Source: Streptococcus mitis (GTDB lineage: Bacteria > Bacillota > Bacilli > Lactobacillales > Streptococcaceae). From it: a stretch of 37,928 bases of DNA. The stretch lies in contig NZ_SWFJ01000014.1 of the NCBI RefSeq assembly GCF_005144795.1, forward strand, positions 1 through 37,928, written 5' to 3'. This document shows positions 7,990 through 16,033 of this stretch, piece by piece. Position numbers and translations under genes: made by a program. Each line of letters starts with the position of its first letter. The stretch's first letter is position 1. The notes under the pieces were generated by a model. That model was given only the letters and a program-made list of their open reading frames with translations, ran no database searches and was not told where the DNA came from.

Positions 7990-8017
7990 AAAAAAGAGAC
8001 AGGAAATTCCTGCCTCT
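7990..8017 (-). terminator. Terminator of adhE
   Basis: On the minus strand a 10-bp stem AGAGGCAGGA / TCCTGTCTCT (one G-T pair) with an AATT loop is followed by TTTTTT. It lies 15 bases past the adhE stop codon. Confidence 0.9.
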
Positions 8018-8031
8018 AGGCTGATAAACGA

Positions 8032-10683
8032 TTATTTACGACGTCCTGGACGTTCTGCATAACCATAGTAAGCATCTGCCATGATTTCTTCCATGTCAGC
8101 TACCATTGGCAAGCGTGGATTTGCAGGAGAACATTGGTCTTCATAAGCAAGCAAAGCAATTTCATGCAAGCTGTCTTTCCAAGCTTTTTCATCAATTCCT
8201 TGATCCTTGAAGTTCATCTTGATACCTACTGCAACACCAAGCTCGTAAACAGCTTTAGCGTATGCTTCAACTGCTTCTTCTGGAGTTGAGTGAGGCAAGC
8301 CAAGCATTTTCGCGATGTCTTGGAATTTCTCATCAGCTTTCCAATAGTTGTACTTAGGCCATGTAGTTGTCTTAGATGGACGAGTTCCGTTGTAACGGAT
8401 AACATATGGAAGCAAGATAGCATTTGTACGTCCGTGAACAGTGTGGTGAACACCACCAATCTTGTGGGCCATTGAGTGGCTCATACCAAGGAAGGCATTG
8501 GCGAAGGCCATACCAGCCATTGTAGACGCGTTGTGCATTTTCTCACGAGCTTCTGGGTCAGCTGTCTTAACAGATTTTTCCAACCATTCAAAGACAAGTT
8601 TGATTGTTTGAAGCGCAATACCATCTGTATAGTCGTTAGCGAAGTTTGAAGTGTAGGCTTCAGTCGCGTGTGTCAAGACGTCCATACCTGTATCAGCAGC
8701 AATAAAGTCTGGAACTGATTCAACCAAAGCAGGGTCAACAATAGCAATAGTCGGTGTCAACGAGTAGTCAGCCAATGGGTATTTGCGGTTGTTTTTCTTA
8801 TCAGAGATAACGGCAAATGGTGTTACTTCTGAACCAGTACCTGAAGTTGTTGGGATACCGATGTACTTCGCTTTCTTACCAAGTGATGGGAAGCGGAATG
8901 CGCGTTTACGAATATCCATGAATTTTTGGACCAAGTCACGGAAGTCAATTTCTGGTTGTTCGTAGAAGAGCCACATTACTTTCGCCGCGTCCATTGGAGA
9001 ACCACCACCAAGAGCAATGATTGTGTCTGGTTCAAATGCTTTCATCACTTCAGCACCACGTTCTACAGTTGTGATGTCTGGATCTGGTTCAACATCTGAG
9101 AAGACTTGGATAGTTACACGGTTGCTACGTGCGTTCAATTGATCGATAACACGTTGAACGAAACCGAGTTTTTCGATAGATTTGTCTGTAACAATCAGAA
9201 CGCGTTCAATATCTTCACATGTTTGAAGGTATTGGATAGAATTGCGTTCGAAGTAAATTTTTGAAGGAACTTTAAACCATTGCATATTATTTCTACGTTT
9301 CCCTACTTTCTTGATGTTTAGGAGGTTAATAGCGCTCACGTTATCACCAACAGAGTTACGTCCGTATGAACCACATCCAAGTGTCAATGATGGGATGAAG
9401 GCATTGTAAACGTCACCGATACCACCGAAAGTAGATGGAGAGTTCCAGATAATACGCATAGCTTTGATTTCTGTACCAAAGCGTTTAGCAAGCTCTTCGT
9501 CTTTTGTATGGATAGCTGCTGAGTGACCAAGTCCGTTAAACTCAACCATTTGACGAGCTTTTGTAAGACCATCTTCTGTATCTTCAGCTTTCAATACAGC
9601 GATTACTGGTGACAATTTTTCACGAGTCAGTGGTTCTTTTGGTCCTACTTCCTCACATTCTGCAGCCAAGATGTTTGTTCCTTCTGGAACGCTGAATCCC
9701 GCTTGTTCTGCAATCCATGCAGCTGGTTTACCAACAATGTTTGCATTTAGTTTAGCACCAGCACAGTTTTTGCTGTTTGCTTTAACACCGAAACAGAATT
9801 CTTCAAGAAGTGCTTTTTCTTTTTTGTTTACAAAGTAAGTGTGGTATGATTTGAATTCTGCTACAAATTCGTCATACACTTCTTTATCAATGATAACCGC
9901 TTGTTCTGATGCACAGACCATACCATTATCAAATGATTTAGACATAACGATGTCATGGGCAGCTTGACGAAGGTCAGCTGATTTTTCTACATAAGCAGGA
10001 ACGTTTCCAGCACCTACCCCAAGAGCTGGTTTCCCACATGAGTAAGCTGCTTTAACCATGGCGTTACCACCAGTTGCAAGGATAGTCGCAATACCTTCGT
10101 GGTTCATAAGCGCTCCAGTTGCTTCCATAGATGGCTCTGTAATCCATTGAACACAGTTTTCAGGCGCTCCAGCTGCGATAGCGGCATCACGAACAATTTG
10201 TGCTGCGTGAGCTGATGATTCTTGAGCTGATGGGTGGAAGGCAAACACGATTGGATTACGTGTTTTCAAAGCAATCAATGATTTGAAAATTGCTGTTGAT
10301 GTTGGGTTTGTTGTTGGAGTGACACCACACACAACACCGACAGGTTCTGCAATTTTAGTCAATCCTGTAACGGGATCATCTTCGATAACTCCGACAGTTT
10401 TAACTCCGCGCATGTTATTCACAACATGTTCACAGGCAAAAAGGTTTTTTGTCGCCTTGTCTTCAAATACACCACGACCAGTTTCTTCAATTGCATGTTG
10501 TGCTAGGATACCGTGCGCATCAAGAGCTGCAACTGAAGCTTTCGCTACGATGTAGTCAACTTGTTCTTGGTTCAACTTGCGCATTTCATCAAGCGCAACC
10601 AAAGCTTTTTGTACTAGTCCGTCTACATGCTTTTCAGCAGCGAGTTGTTTTTGCTCAGGTGTTACAGTTTTTTTATCAGCCAT
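8032..10683 (-). CDS. adhE: Bifunctional acetaldehyde-CoA/alcohol dehydrogenase AdhE
   Basis: 883-aa two-domain enzyme that reduces acetyl-CoA to acetaldehyde and then ethanol, reoxidising two NADH in mixed-acid fermentation. The N-terminal aldehyde dehydrogenase domain spans about residues 1-440 with catalytic Cys257 in NGMVCASEQAV. The C-terminal iron-dependent alcohol dehydrogenase spans about 455-870, with nucleotide-binding GGGSPMDAAKVMW and metal-binding HSMAHKIGG and HHTVHGRTNA. AdhE normally assembles into helical filaments (spirosomes). I choose 10683 as start because GGAGG lies just upstream and MADKKTV is the usual N-terminus; the frame stays open to 10713. It is monocistronic, with a strong promoter, a Rex operator and a cre site upstream. 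Confidence 0.97.
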   Translation of the reverse strand: MADKKTVTPEQKQLAAEKHVDGLVQKALVALDEMRKLNQEQVDYIVAKASVAALDAHGILAQHAIEETGRGVFEDKATKNLFACEHVVNNMRGVKTVGVIEDDPVTGLTKIAEPVGVVCGVTPTTNPTSTAIFKSLIALKTRNPIVFAFHPSAQESSAHAAQIVRDAAIAAGAPENCVQWITEPSMEATGALMNHEGIATILATGGNAMVKAAYSCGKPALGVGAGNVPAYVEKSADLRQAAHDIVMSKSFDNGMVCASEQAVIIDKEVYDEFVAEFKSYHTYFVNKKEKALLEEFCFGVKANSKNCAGAKLNANIVGKPAAWIAEQAGFSVPEGTNILAAECEEVGPKEPLTREKLSPVIAVLKAEDTEDGLTKARQMVEFNGLGHSAAIHTKDEELAKRFGTEIKAMRIIWNSPSTFGGIGDVYNAFIPSLTLGCGSYGRNSVGDNVSAINLLNIKKVGKRRNNMQWFKVPSKIYFERNSIQYLQTCEDIERVLIVTDKSIEKLGFVQRVIDQLNARSNRVTIQVFSDVEPDPDITTVERGAEVMKAFEPDTIIALGGGSPMDAAKVMWLFYEQPEIDFRDLVQKFMDIRKRAFRFPSLGKKAKYIGIPTTSGTGSEVTPFAVISDKKNNRKYPLADYSLTPTIAIVDPALVESVPDFIAADTGMDVLTHATEAYTSNFANDYTDGIALQTIKLVFEWLEKSVKTADPEAREKMHNASTMAGMAFANAFLGMSHSMAHKIGGVHHTVHGRTNAILLPYVIRYNGTRPSKTTTWPKYNYWKADEKFQDIAKMLGLPHSTPEEAVEAYAKAVYELGVAVGIKMNFKDQGIDEKAWKDSLHEIALLAYEDQCSPANPRLPMVADMEEIMADAYYGYAERPGRRK

Positions 10684-10716
10684 ATTTTCCTCCATAGCCT
10701 TTAAGGATTTCATCCT

Positions 10717-10767
10717 TTGTTAATTTTTTCACAAGTTTATTATAACTCTTTTTTTATGTTTTGTAAA
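10717..10767 (-). promoter_or_regulatory. adhE promoter with Rex operator over the start site
   Basis: On the minus strand TTTACA (10762-10767), 17 bases and TATAAT (10739-10744). Directly downstream, 10717-10734 reads TTGTGAAAAAATTAACAA on the minus strand, one mismatch from the Rex consensus TTGTGAANNNNTTCACAA, covering the predicted transcription start near 10732. Rex senses the NADH/NAD ratio, a fitting control for AdhE. Confidence 0.8.
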
Positions 10768-10782
10768 CAGTTTCATAAACAT

Positions 10783-10890
10783 TTCACAAAGAATTTTTGC
10801 GATATTGTGAAATTACTCTCAAATACGTTATAGTATCAGCTTTTAACTAGATAATTGTGAAATAACAACAAAAAAATTTTTATTTCACAA
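10783..10890. promoter_or_regulatory. Additional Rex-like half sites upstream of adhE
   Basis: Four further exact half sites lie upstream of the promoter: TTCACAA at 10783-10789 and 10884-10890, and TTGTGAA at 10805-10811 and 10855-10861. The site at 10805-10822 matches the 18-bp Rex consensus with two mismatches. The half sites at 10855 and 10884 form an 11-bp inverted repeat (TTGTGAAATAA / TTATTTCACAA) with a long spacer. Confidence 0.5.
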
Positions 10891-10904
10891 ACCTAACAAA
10901 CATA

Positions 10905-10920
10905 TGGAAAGCGCTTTCTT
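10905..10920. promoter_or_regulatory. CcpA binding site (cre) upstream of adhE
   Basis: TGGAAAGCGCTTTCTT is a near-perfect palindromic match to the catabolite-responsive element. It lies about 138 bases upstream of the adhE -35 box and just after the MORN gene terminator, a position compatible with activation or distant repression by CcpA. Confidence 0.75.
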
Positions 10921-10928
10921 GTTTATTG

Positions 10929-10953
10929 TAAAAAAACCTCCATGTCAGGAGGT
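10929..10953 (-). terminator. Terminator of the phosphatase-MORN gene pair
   Basis: On the minus strand the stem ACCTCC / GGAGGT with a 6-nt loop is followed by TTTTTTTAC. It starts right after the MORN gene stop codon. Confidence 0.8.
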
Positions 10954-10954
10954 C

Positions 10955-11365
10955 TTATTTTTGTTGAAAGATACCTTGTTTGAAGGTCCCTTCATAAACG
11001 ACTTCTTGTTCTGTTGTTAGTTTCCCTTTTCCTTCAGCCTGACCATTTACAAAATCACCTTCGTAAGTCCAGCCTTCTTTAGATTGAAAAGTTCCTTTTC
11101 CATTGAAGGAACCATTGATGAAATCACCTGTATATTGGTCCCCATTTTGGAAGGTAATGGTTCCTTGGCCATTCATTTTACCACGGACAAGACTGCCCTC
11201 GTAAACAATTGTTTCATTATCAAGCTTTAGAACACCTTTTACGGGAATATTTAGAAAAAAGACGAGTACAGCACAAAAAACAATGGCAACTACTGCCAAA
11301 AGCTCTAAACGTGGACGAGTCAGATAGACACGATACTTTTCGTAAAAATTCTTAAGATTTTCCAT
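10955..11365 (-). CDS. Membrane-anchored MORN-repeat protein
   Basis: 136-aa protein with one N-terminal membrane segment (about residues 23-43, LLAVVAIVFCAVLVFFLNIP) followed by about four MORN-type repeats of the form YxGxxxxGxxxGxGxxxxxxG: YEGSLVRGKMNGQG, YTGDFINGSFNGKG, YEGDFVNGQAEGKG and YEGTFKQG. MORN repeats form small beta-hairpin stacks; in bacteria their partners are mostly unknown and I assign no function. The ATG at 11365 has AAGGAG seven bases upstream; a GTG at 11371 sits too close to that site. The gene overlaps the 3' end of the low-molecular-weight phosphatase gene by 14 bases, which suggests translational coupling. Confidence 0.8.
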   Translation of the reverse strand: MENLKNFYEKYRVYLTRPRLELLAVVAIVFCAVLVFFLNIPVKGVLKLDNETIVYEGSLVRGKMNGQGTITFQNGDQYTGDFINGSFNGKGTFQSKEGWTYEGDFVNGQAEGKGKLTTEQEVVYEGTFKQGIFQQK

Positions 11366-11795
11366 CTTCACTCTCCTTCTCTAAACGTTCTAACCATGCT
11401 TGACACCCCTCTTGAACACGCTGATAGGTTTCCTCAAAATCTCCTGTATACCAAGGATCTGGAACACTTTCAGATGCAAATGAGTAAATCTTATGTTGCA
11501 AACCTGCTGGACACATCTGACGTAGGTCAGAAACATTTGAAGCGTCCATTCCGATAATATAATCAAAGGATTCAAAATCTTCCTTACTAATCTGAAGCGA
11601 TGTCTTGCTTTTTTCATAAGGAATCTCATACTCTTGAAAAATCCCTTGAGTTCCCTTATGAATCGGATTGCCATGTTCCCAAGAGGAAGTCGCTCGACTT
11701 TGGATTTCATAATTATCTGTCATTGATTTCATAACAAACTCGGCCATAGGGCTGCGACAAATATTTCCCAGACAGACAAAGACTAGTTTTTTCAT
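11352..11795 (-). CDS. Low-molecular-weight protein tyrosine phosphatase
   Basis: 147-aa cytoplasmic phosphatase of the low-molecular-weight PTP family. The P-loop CLGNICRSP (CX5R, Cys8 to Arg14) is at the N-terminus and the general-acid segment SVPDPWYTG is at about residue 112. The length is typical. The family includes both protein-tyrosine phosphatases and arsenate reductases; the PDPWY motif favours a phosphatase. It lies between yajC and the MORN gene. A terminator-like hairpin sits between yajC and this gene and no clear promoter follows, so read-through from yajC may drive it. Confidence 0.92.
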   Translation of the reverse strand: MKKLVFVCLGNICRSPMAEFVMKSMTDNYEIQSRATSSWEHGNPIHKGTQGIFQEYEIPYEKSKTSLQISKEDFESFDYIIGMDASNVSDLRQMCPAGLQHKIYSFASESVPDPWYTGDFEETYQRVQEGCQAWLERLEKESEDGKS

Positions 11796-11815
11796 CCCAT
11801 TTCCTTTCTTTTACA

Positions 11816-11840
11816 GAAAAACGGGAGTTAGTGATCCCGT
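11816..11840 (-). terminator. Terminator or attenuator after yajC
   Basis: On the minus strand the stem ACGGGA / TCCCGT with an 8-nt loop is followed by TTTTTC. It lies between yajC and the phosphatase gene, 21 bases before the latter's start codon. Confidence 0.8.
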
Positions 11841-11841
11841 C

Positions 11842-12141
11842 TTATTTTTCAATTGCGCCTTCTAGTGAAGCTGTTTCTTTCAGCGGTAATACTGTCTTAA
11901 TAGCAGCTAGTTCAAAAGTCAAGTAAACTCCATCTACATCAAGAACAATCGTTCTCTTCTCAGTATCTACTTCATCGACTGTTCCGTAAAGTCCACCGAT
12001 TGTAATAACTTCATAGCCTTTTTGTAGTTTGTTTAAACTTTCCATACGTTTTTGTGCTTGTTTCTTTTGAGAGCGTTGCATAAAGAACATCAAGCCTAAC
12101 ATCGCCACAAGCATGATTAAAAATGTATAATTTGGATTCAT
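11842..12141 (-). CDS. yajC: Sec translocase accessory subunit YajC
   Basis: 99-aa single-pass membrane protein. A hydrophobic N-terminal segment (about residues 3-20, YTFLIMLVAMLGLMFFM) is followed by the charged QRSQKKQAQKR and the conserved YajC core KLQKGYEVITIGGLYGTVDEVD. YajC associates with SecDF-YidC in other bacteria; its role in streptococci is not well defined. It has its own consensus promoter and a following terminator. Confidence 0.92.
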   Translation of the reverse strand: MNPNYTFLIMLVAMLGLMFFMQRSQKKQAQKRMESLNKLQKGYEVITIGGLYGTVDEVDTEKRTIVLDVDGVYLTFELAAIKTVLPLKETASLEGAIEK

Positions 12142-12171
12142 TGTTTTCTCCTTTGTATTTTACATAGGACT

Positions 12172-12200
12172 ACTATATCAAATTTCAGCTACTTTTACAA
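12172..12200 (-). promoter_or_regulatory. Promoter of yajC
   Basis: On the minus strand TTGTAA (12195-12200), 17 bases and TATAGT (12172-12177), followed by AAAGGAG before the yajC start. Confidence 0.82.
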
Positions 12201-12224
12201 GGTTGTACCTTGCTTTTCTAGTAA

Positions 12225-12248
12225 GAAAAACCAGAGCTTGCGCCCTGA
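12225..12248 (-). terminator. Terminator of tkt
   Basis: On the minus strand CAGGGC / GCTCTG arms (one G-T pair) with a GCAA tetraloop are followed by TTTTTC, just after the tkt stop codon. Confidence 0.85.
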
Positions 12249-12257
12249 TTTTTAGGA

Positions 12258-14234
12258 TTATTTCAAGTTTTGAACGACTTTTACAAGATTTTCAACAGTA
12301 AAGCCATATTCTGCCAATACTTTTGGTGCTGGAGCAGAAGCTCCAAAGGTATCAATACCAAGAACAGCACCATCTAGACCAACATATTTGTACCAATTTT
12401 GAGTTGCACCCATTTCGACTGCGACACGACGGCGGACTGCATTTGGTAGGATTTCTTCCTTATATGCTGCATCTTGTTTATCAAAGACATCTGTAGATGG
12501 CATGCTGACTACACGGACTTTTGCACCTTGACTAGCCAATTCTTTGGCAGCTGATACAGCAAGATTGACCTCTGAACCTGTCGCAATCAAGATTGTATCA
12601 AAGTCTGCTGCAGTTTCATAGACAACATAGGCACCTTTTGCAACTTTATCAAAGTCTGTTCCTTCTTCAACAGTCAAGTTTTGACGTGTCAAGACAAGGG
12701 CAGTTGGTGTTTTTTCGCTTGTCACTGCAAGGTACCAAGCTGCTTGCGTTTCACGCGCATCTGCTGGACGGAAAACATTTAGATTTGGCATGGCACGAAG
12801 ACCTGCTAAATGCTCAACTGGTTCGTGCGTTGGACCGTCTTCCCCAACCGCGATTGAATCGTGGGTAAAGACATAAGTCACAGGAAGTCCTTGTAAGGCT
12901 GACAAGCGAACAGCTGCCTTCACATAGTCAGAGAAGACAAAGAAAGTTCCACCGTATACACGAAGTCCACCGTGAAGGGCCATCCCGTTCAAGATCGTTC
13001 CCATGGCAAATTCACGAACACCAAACTGAATGTTACGGTTCAAGCGATTAGCATCATCTTGAAGTCCGTCAGTCTTGATATAAGTCATGTTTGAGTGAGC
13101 AAGGTCAGCTGATCCACCTAAGAAGGTTGGCAACTTAGCTGCCACAACATTCAAGGCATCTTGGCTTGAATTACGAGTTGCTTGAGAGAAGCCATTTTCT
13201 AAAGCTGGGAAGTCCGCTGGAGTCACTTCAACTGGATCACGTCCGTCGATGATGGCTTCTACTTCTGCAGCCAATTCTGGGTGAGCTTCTTTATAATCAG
13301 CAACCAATTTTGTCCAAGCTTGATAAGCTGATGCACCACGGTCTGCAACATGTTCTTTGAAATCAGCATATACTTGTTCTGGGATTTCAAATGGTTCGTA
13401 GTCCCAACCAAGGGCTTGACGAGTTGCTGCAGTTTCATCTGCGCCGAGAGGAGCACCGTGTACAGCATTAGTTCCTTGTTTGTTTGGAGAACCGTATCCA
13501 ATAACAGTCTTCACTTCAATCAAAGATGGCTTACCTGAAGCTTTAGCCGTTTCGATAGCAGCATGGATGGCTTCCAAGTCTGTTCCATCTTCTACCAAGG
13601 CAGTATGCCAACCGTAGGCATTGTAACGGTCACGAACACTTTCTGTAAAGGAATCCTTTGTCTCTCCATCCAAGTTGATGTCATTTGAATCATAAAGAAC
13701 AACTAACTTGTCTAGTTTTTGCAAGCCTGCATATGAAGCCGCCTCGCTTGAGACACCTTCCATCAAATCTCCGTCTCCACAGATAACATAAGTATAGTGG
13801 TCAAAGATATTGTAGCCTTCTCGGTTATATTTGGCTGCCAAGAAACGTTCTGCTTGGGCAAAACCAGTGGCAGTTGAAATCCCTTGACCTAGAGGACCTG
13901 TCGTAGCATCAATCCCTGCTGTATGGCCAAATTCTGGGTGACCAGGTGTTTTTGAACCCCATTGACGGAAGCTCTTGATTTCATCCATGCTGACATCTTC
14001 AAAACCAGAAAGGTGAAGAAGGGCATAAAGGAGCATTGAACCATGACCTGCTGAAAGAATAAAGCGGTCACGGTTAATCCAGTTTGGTTGAGCTGGATTG
14101 ATACGAAGTTGTTTTGTAAAGAGGCTATAAGCCATCGGAGCCGCTCCCATAACCACACCTGGGTGACCTGAGTTAGCTTTATTAATGGCGTCAATACCCA
14201 GGAAACGAATTGCATTAACAGATAGATTTGACAT
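12258..14234 (-). CDS. tkt: Transketolase
   Basis: 658-aa thiamine diphosphate enzyme of the non-oxidative pentose phosphate pathway, moving two-carbon units between ketose donors and aldose acceptors. Visible motifs are the N-terminal [16 protein letters not shown], the cofactor-binding [19 protein letters not shown] at about residues 152-170 with the following [10 protein letters not shown], and the pyrimidine-domain [16 protein letters not shown]. The length is that of the bacterial tkt family. AAAGGA lies eight bases before the ATG. Monocistronic, with its own promoter and a small inverted repeat in the leader. Confidence 0.97.
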   Translation of the reverse strand: MSNLSVNAIRFLGIDAINKANSGHPGVVMGAAPMAYSLFTKQLRINPAQPNWINRDRFILSAGHGSMLLYALLHLSGFEDVSMDEIKSFRQWGSKTPGHPEFGHTAGIDATTGPLGQGISTATGFAQAERFLAAKYNREGYNIFDHYTYVICGDGDLMEGVSSEAASYAGLQKLDKLVVLYDSNDINLDGETKDSFTESVRDRYNAYGWHTALVEDGTDLEAIHAAIETAKASGKPSLIEVKTVIGYGSPNKQGTNAVHGAPLGADETAATRQALGWDYEPFEIPEQVYADFKEHVADRGASAYQAWTKLVADYKEAHPELAAEVEAIIDGRDPVEVTPADFPALENGFSQATRNSSQDALNVVAAKLPTFLGGSADLAHSNMTYIKTDGLQDDANRLNRNIQFGVREFAMGTILNGMALHGGLRVYGGTFFVFSDYVKAAVRLSALQGLPVTYVFTHDSIAVGEDGPTHEPVEHLAGLRAMPNLNVFRPADARETQAAWYLAVTSEKTPTALVLTRQNLTVEEGTDFDKVAKGAYVVYETAADFDTILIATGSEVNLAVSAAKELASQGAKVRVVSMPSTDVFDKQDAAYKEEILPNAVRRRVAVEMGATQNWYKYVGLDGAVLGIDTFGASAPAPKVLAEYGFTVENLVKVVQNLK

Positions 14235-14255
14235 AGAATTTCCTTTCTATTTGAG

Positions 14256-14315
14256 GTGATTACTAAATCACACATTCTATTTTACTATTATATGAAAAAA
14301 TACATAGAATAGCAA
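14256..14315 (-). promoter_or_regulatory. Promoter and leader dyad of tkt
   Basis: On the minus strand TTGCTA (14310-14315), 17 bases and TATAAT (14287-14292). Between the predicted start and the ribosome binding site, 14256-14271 is a perfect inverted repeat GTGATT / AATCAC with a 4-base spacer, either a small hairpin or an operator. Confidence 0.7.
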
Positions 14316-14350
14316 TTAAACAATTCGACGCTAGATAAGTCTCCTATTTT

Positions 14351-14974
14351 CTATTCTCTGGTCGCCTGATAGTAGGGAAGTAAGCGTTCATAAGCTTCTT
14401 CTAATTTTCCTAAAATCACTTCTAATGATTGATTTTCTATAAAAGAAACATCTGCCTTAACTAAAACTTTGCGAACTTCCTGACTTCTCAACTTCTCGCG
14501 TAAAGTACAACGGTTTTCTTCGTTCGCCTCCCACCGTTGACTTTGACCATCAGAATAGACTAGATAATAAACATCTTCATCAGTTGGAATTTCTAAAACT
14601 TTAGCCTGCTTGCCTAGAGTTTGCTCATCTTTCTTGCGCTCGATAAAACTAACTTCTAGTGAGACTCCAAAATCAGAAGAACTTCCGTACAAACGTAAGG
14701 CCATCATAGGTTCTGTCACTTGTCCGTCTCTCTGTAGATAAATCCAAAAATGTGGTCGCAAACGTTGCGCTTGATTCATCCACTGACTAGTTTGTTGGAG
14801 TTGCCATTCTGGATGGCTTGCTTGAAAGACTTTGGCCAGTTCTGTAAAAGCCTTTCGTGCCTCTTGACCTTTGTGGCGGAATGCCAGCATTTTTTCTCGC
14901 TCTTCTCCTGCTTTATCAGGATTACGGTACTGCAAACCAGCAAAGTCTAGATAGTCTCTTATCTTATTCAACAT
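14351..14974 (-). CDS. Uncharacterised conserved protein, possibly HI_0552 family
   Basis: 207-aa soluble protein without signal peptide or membrane segment. It is rich in charged residues and ends in a helical part (LEVILGKLEEAYERLLPYYQATRE is the last 24 residues, of which the final LPYY is distinctive). I recall similar streptococcal proteins grouped with Haemophilus HI_0552, sometimes annotated as glucose-6-phosphate 1-dehydrogenase family; I see no nucleotide-binding or dehydrogenase motif that would support that name. The start is set by GGAGGAG nine bases before the ATG. It lies between tkt and the yidC-khpB operon, behind that operon's terminator, and no separate promoter is obvious. 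Confidence 0.75.
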   Translation of the reverse strand: MLNKIRDYLDFAGLQYRNPDKAGEEREKMLAFRHKGQEARKAFTELAKVFQASHPEWQLQQTSQWMNQAQRLRPHFWIYLQRDGQVTEPMMALRLYGSSSDFGVSLEVSFIERKKDEQTLGKQAKVLEIPTDEDVYYLVYSDGQSQRWEANEENRCTLREKLRSQEVRKVLVKADVSFIENQSLEVILGKLEEAYERLLPYYQATRE

Positions 14975-14997
14975 TAATTTAATCTCCTCCAGCTAGC

Positions 14998-15021
14998 AAA
15001 AAATCAGGATGAACCTGATTT
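14998..15021 (-). terminator. Terminator of rnpA-yidC-khpB
   Basis: On the minus strand an 8-bp perfect stem AAATCAGG / CCTGATTT with a 5-nt loop runs into further T residues, eight bases past the khpB stop codon. Confidence 0.85.
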
Positions 15022-15029
15022 TGCTTTGC

Positions 15030-16016
15030 TTATTCTGCATCTACGACAACATAGCGATTTGGCTCGTCACCCTCAGAGTAACTCGTCACGCCATCCATGC
15101 GTGAAATAATGCGATGGATAATCTTGCGTTCGCTATTTGACATTGGATCTGTTTGTCGGCTGCGACCTTCTTCTAAAACACGAGTCGCCAATTTTTGCGC
15201 ATAGGTCTGCAAGACTTCTGCACGGTGTTCAACATAATCATTGACATTAATAGTAATGTAGAAGGTTCTTGAATAGCGGTTATAAAGATAATTTTGAGCC
15301 AATAGCTGCAAGGCTTTCAATACTTTACCATGATAACCGATAATACGCCCTGGCTCATTTGTATCAATTTGCAAATTGATGCTACGACGGTTATAATCAT
15401 TTGAAATCGTCGCTTCAACGTCCATATCATCAATGATTGTTTGGACATAAGTCGTTACTTCCGTAGCTACTTGTTCAATATCAAAACTCGCTTCCACCTT
15501 TAAGTCTAAATCTTCGATAAATTGACTAGAAGGTTCTTCTGTGTCGAAAACTGACTCAGAAGCAGAAACAGTTTCATCTGTGCTCTCTTCTAGTTGCAAT
15601 TCATTTAGAATTGAAATATGACCAGTTTCTTCCAAAATAGTGCTAGCATGTTTTTCATTTTTCAATATTTCAGCCTTGACTTCATCAGAAACCCCTTGGC
15701 CTTCTTCTTCAATCTTTTTAATTGCTTCTACAACATGCCCCAAATCAACGGTCGCTTGACTGACTGTTTTAACTGGTTCATTTTTTTCATTGACTTCTTT
15801 AGGAACACCCTTTACAGCTTGTTGATTTGCTTTAATGACAGTTGTTTCACTAATAGCTTCAATATCAACCTGGGCTGGTTTTTTACCAAATAAACCAAGA
15901 AATCCATTTTTTTCACGAGAAATGACTTTGATGTGAGCTTTCATCCTTGGAATATTTAATTCTTCCAATCCTTTCTGGATTGCTTCTTCAACAGTTGAAC
16001 CTGTAAATACTACCAT
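15030..16016 (-). CDS. khpB: RNA-binding protein KhpB (EloR/Jag)
   Basis: 328-aa protein with three parts: an N-terminal Jag domain (residues 1-52, TGSTVEEAIQKGLEEL and NGFLGLFGKKPA), an acidic linker of about 125 residues, and C-terminal KH (about 200-255, GRIIGYHGKVLKALQ) and R3H domains (to the end, MSNSERKIIHR). In pneumococcus this protein, with KhpA, controls cell elongation and is phosphorylated by StkP at Thr89; counting here, Thr89 lies in SQATVDLG, so the site is conserved. It follows yidC by 17 bases in the rnpA-yidC-khpB operon. Its likely jobs are regulating cell elongation and, through the Jag domain, contacting YidC. Confidence 0.95.
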   Translation of the reverse strand: MVVFTGSTVEEAIQKGLEELNIPRMKAHIKVISREKNGFLGLFGKKPAQVDIEAISETTVIKANQQAVKGVPKEVNEKNEPVKTVSQATVDLGHVVEAIKKIEEEGQGVSDEVKAEILKNEKHASTILEETGHISILNELQLEESTDETVSASESVFDTEEPSSQFIEDLDLKVEASFDIEQVATEVTTYVQTIIDDMDVEATISNDYNRRSINLQIDTNEPGRIIGYHGKVLKALQLLAQNYLYNRYSRTFYITINVNDYVEHRAEVLQTYAQKLATRVLEEGRSRQTDPMSNSERKIIHRIISRMDGVTSYSEGDEPNRYVVVDAE

Positions 16017-16033
16017 TACCAGATTCCTCCTTA

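Noticed and set aside
8907..8914. An exact SigX box TACGAATA on the plus strand inside adhE
   Set aside because: It is antisense within coding sequence, encoded by ordinary codons, with no T-rich tract and no gene downstream on that strand. Most likely chance.
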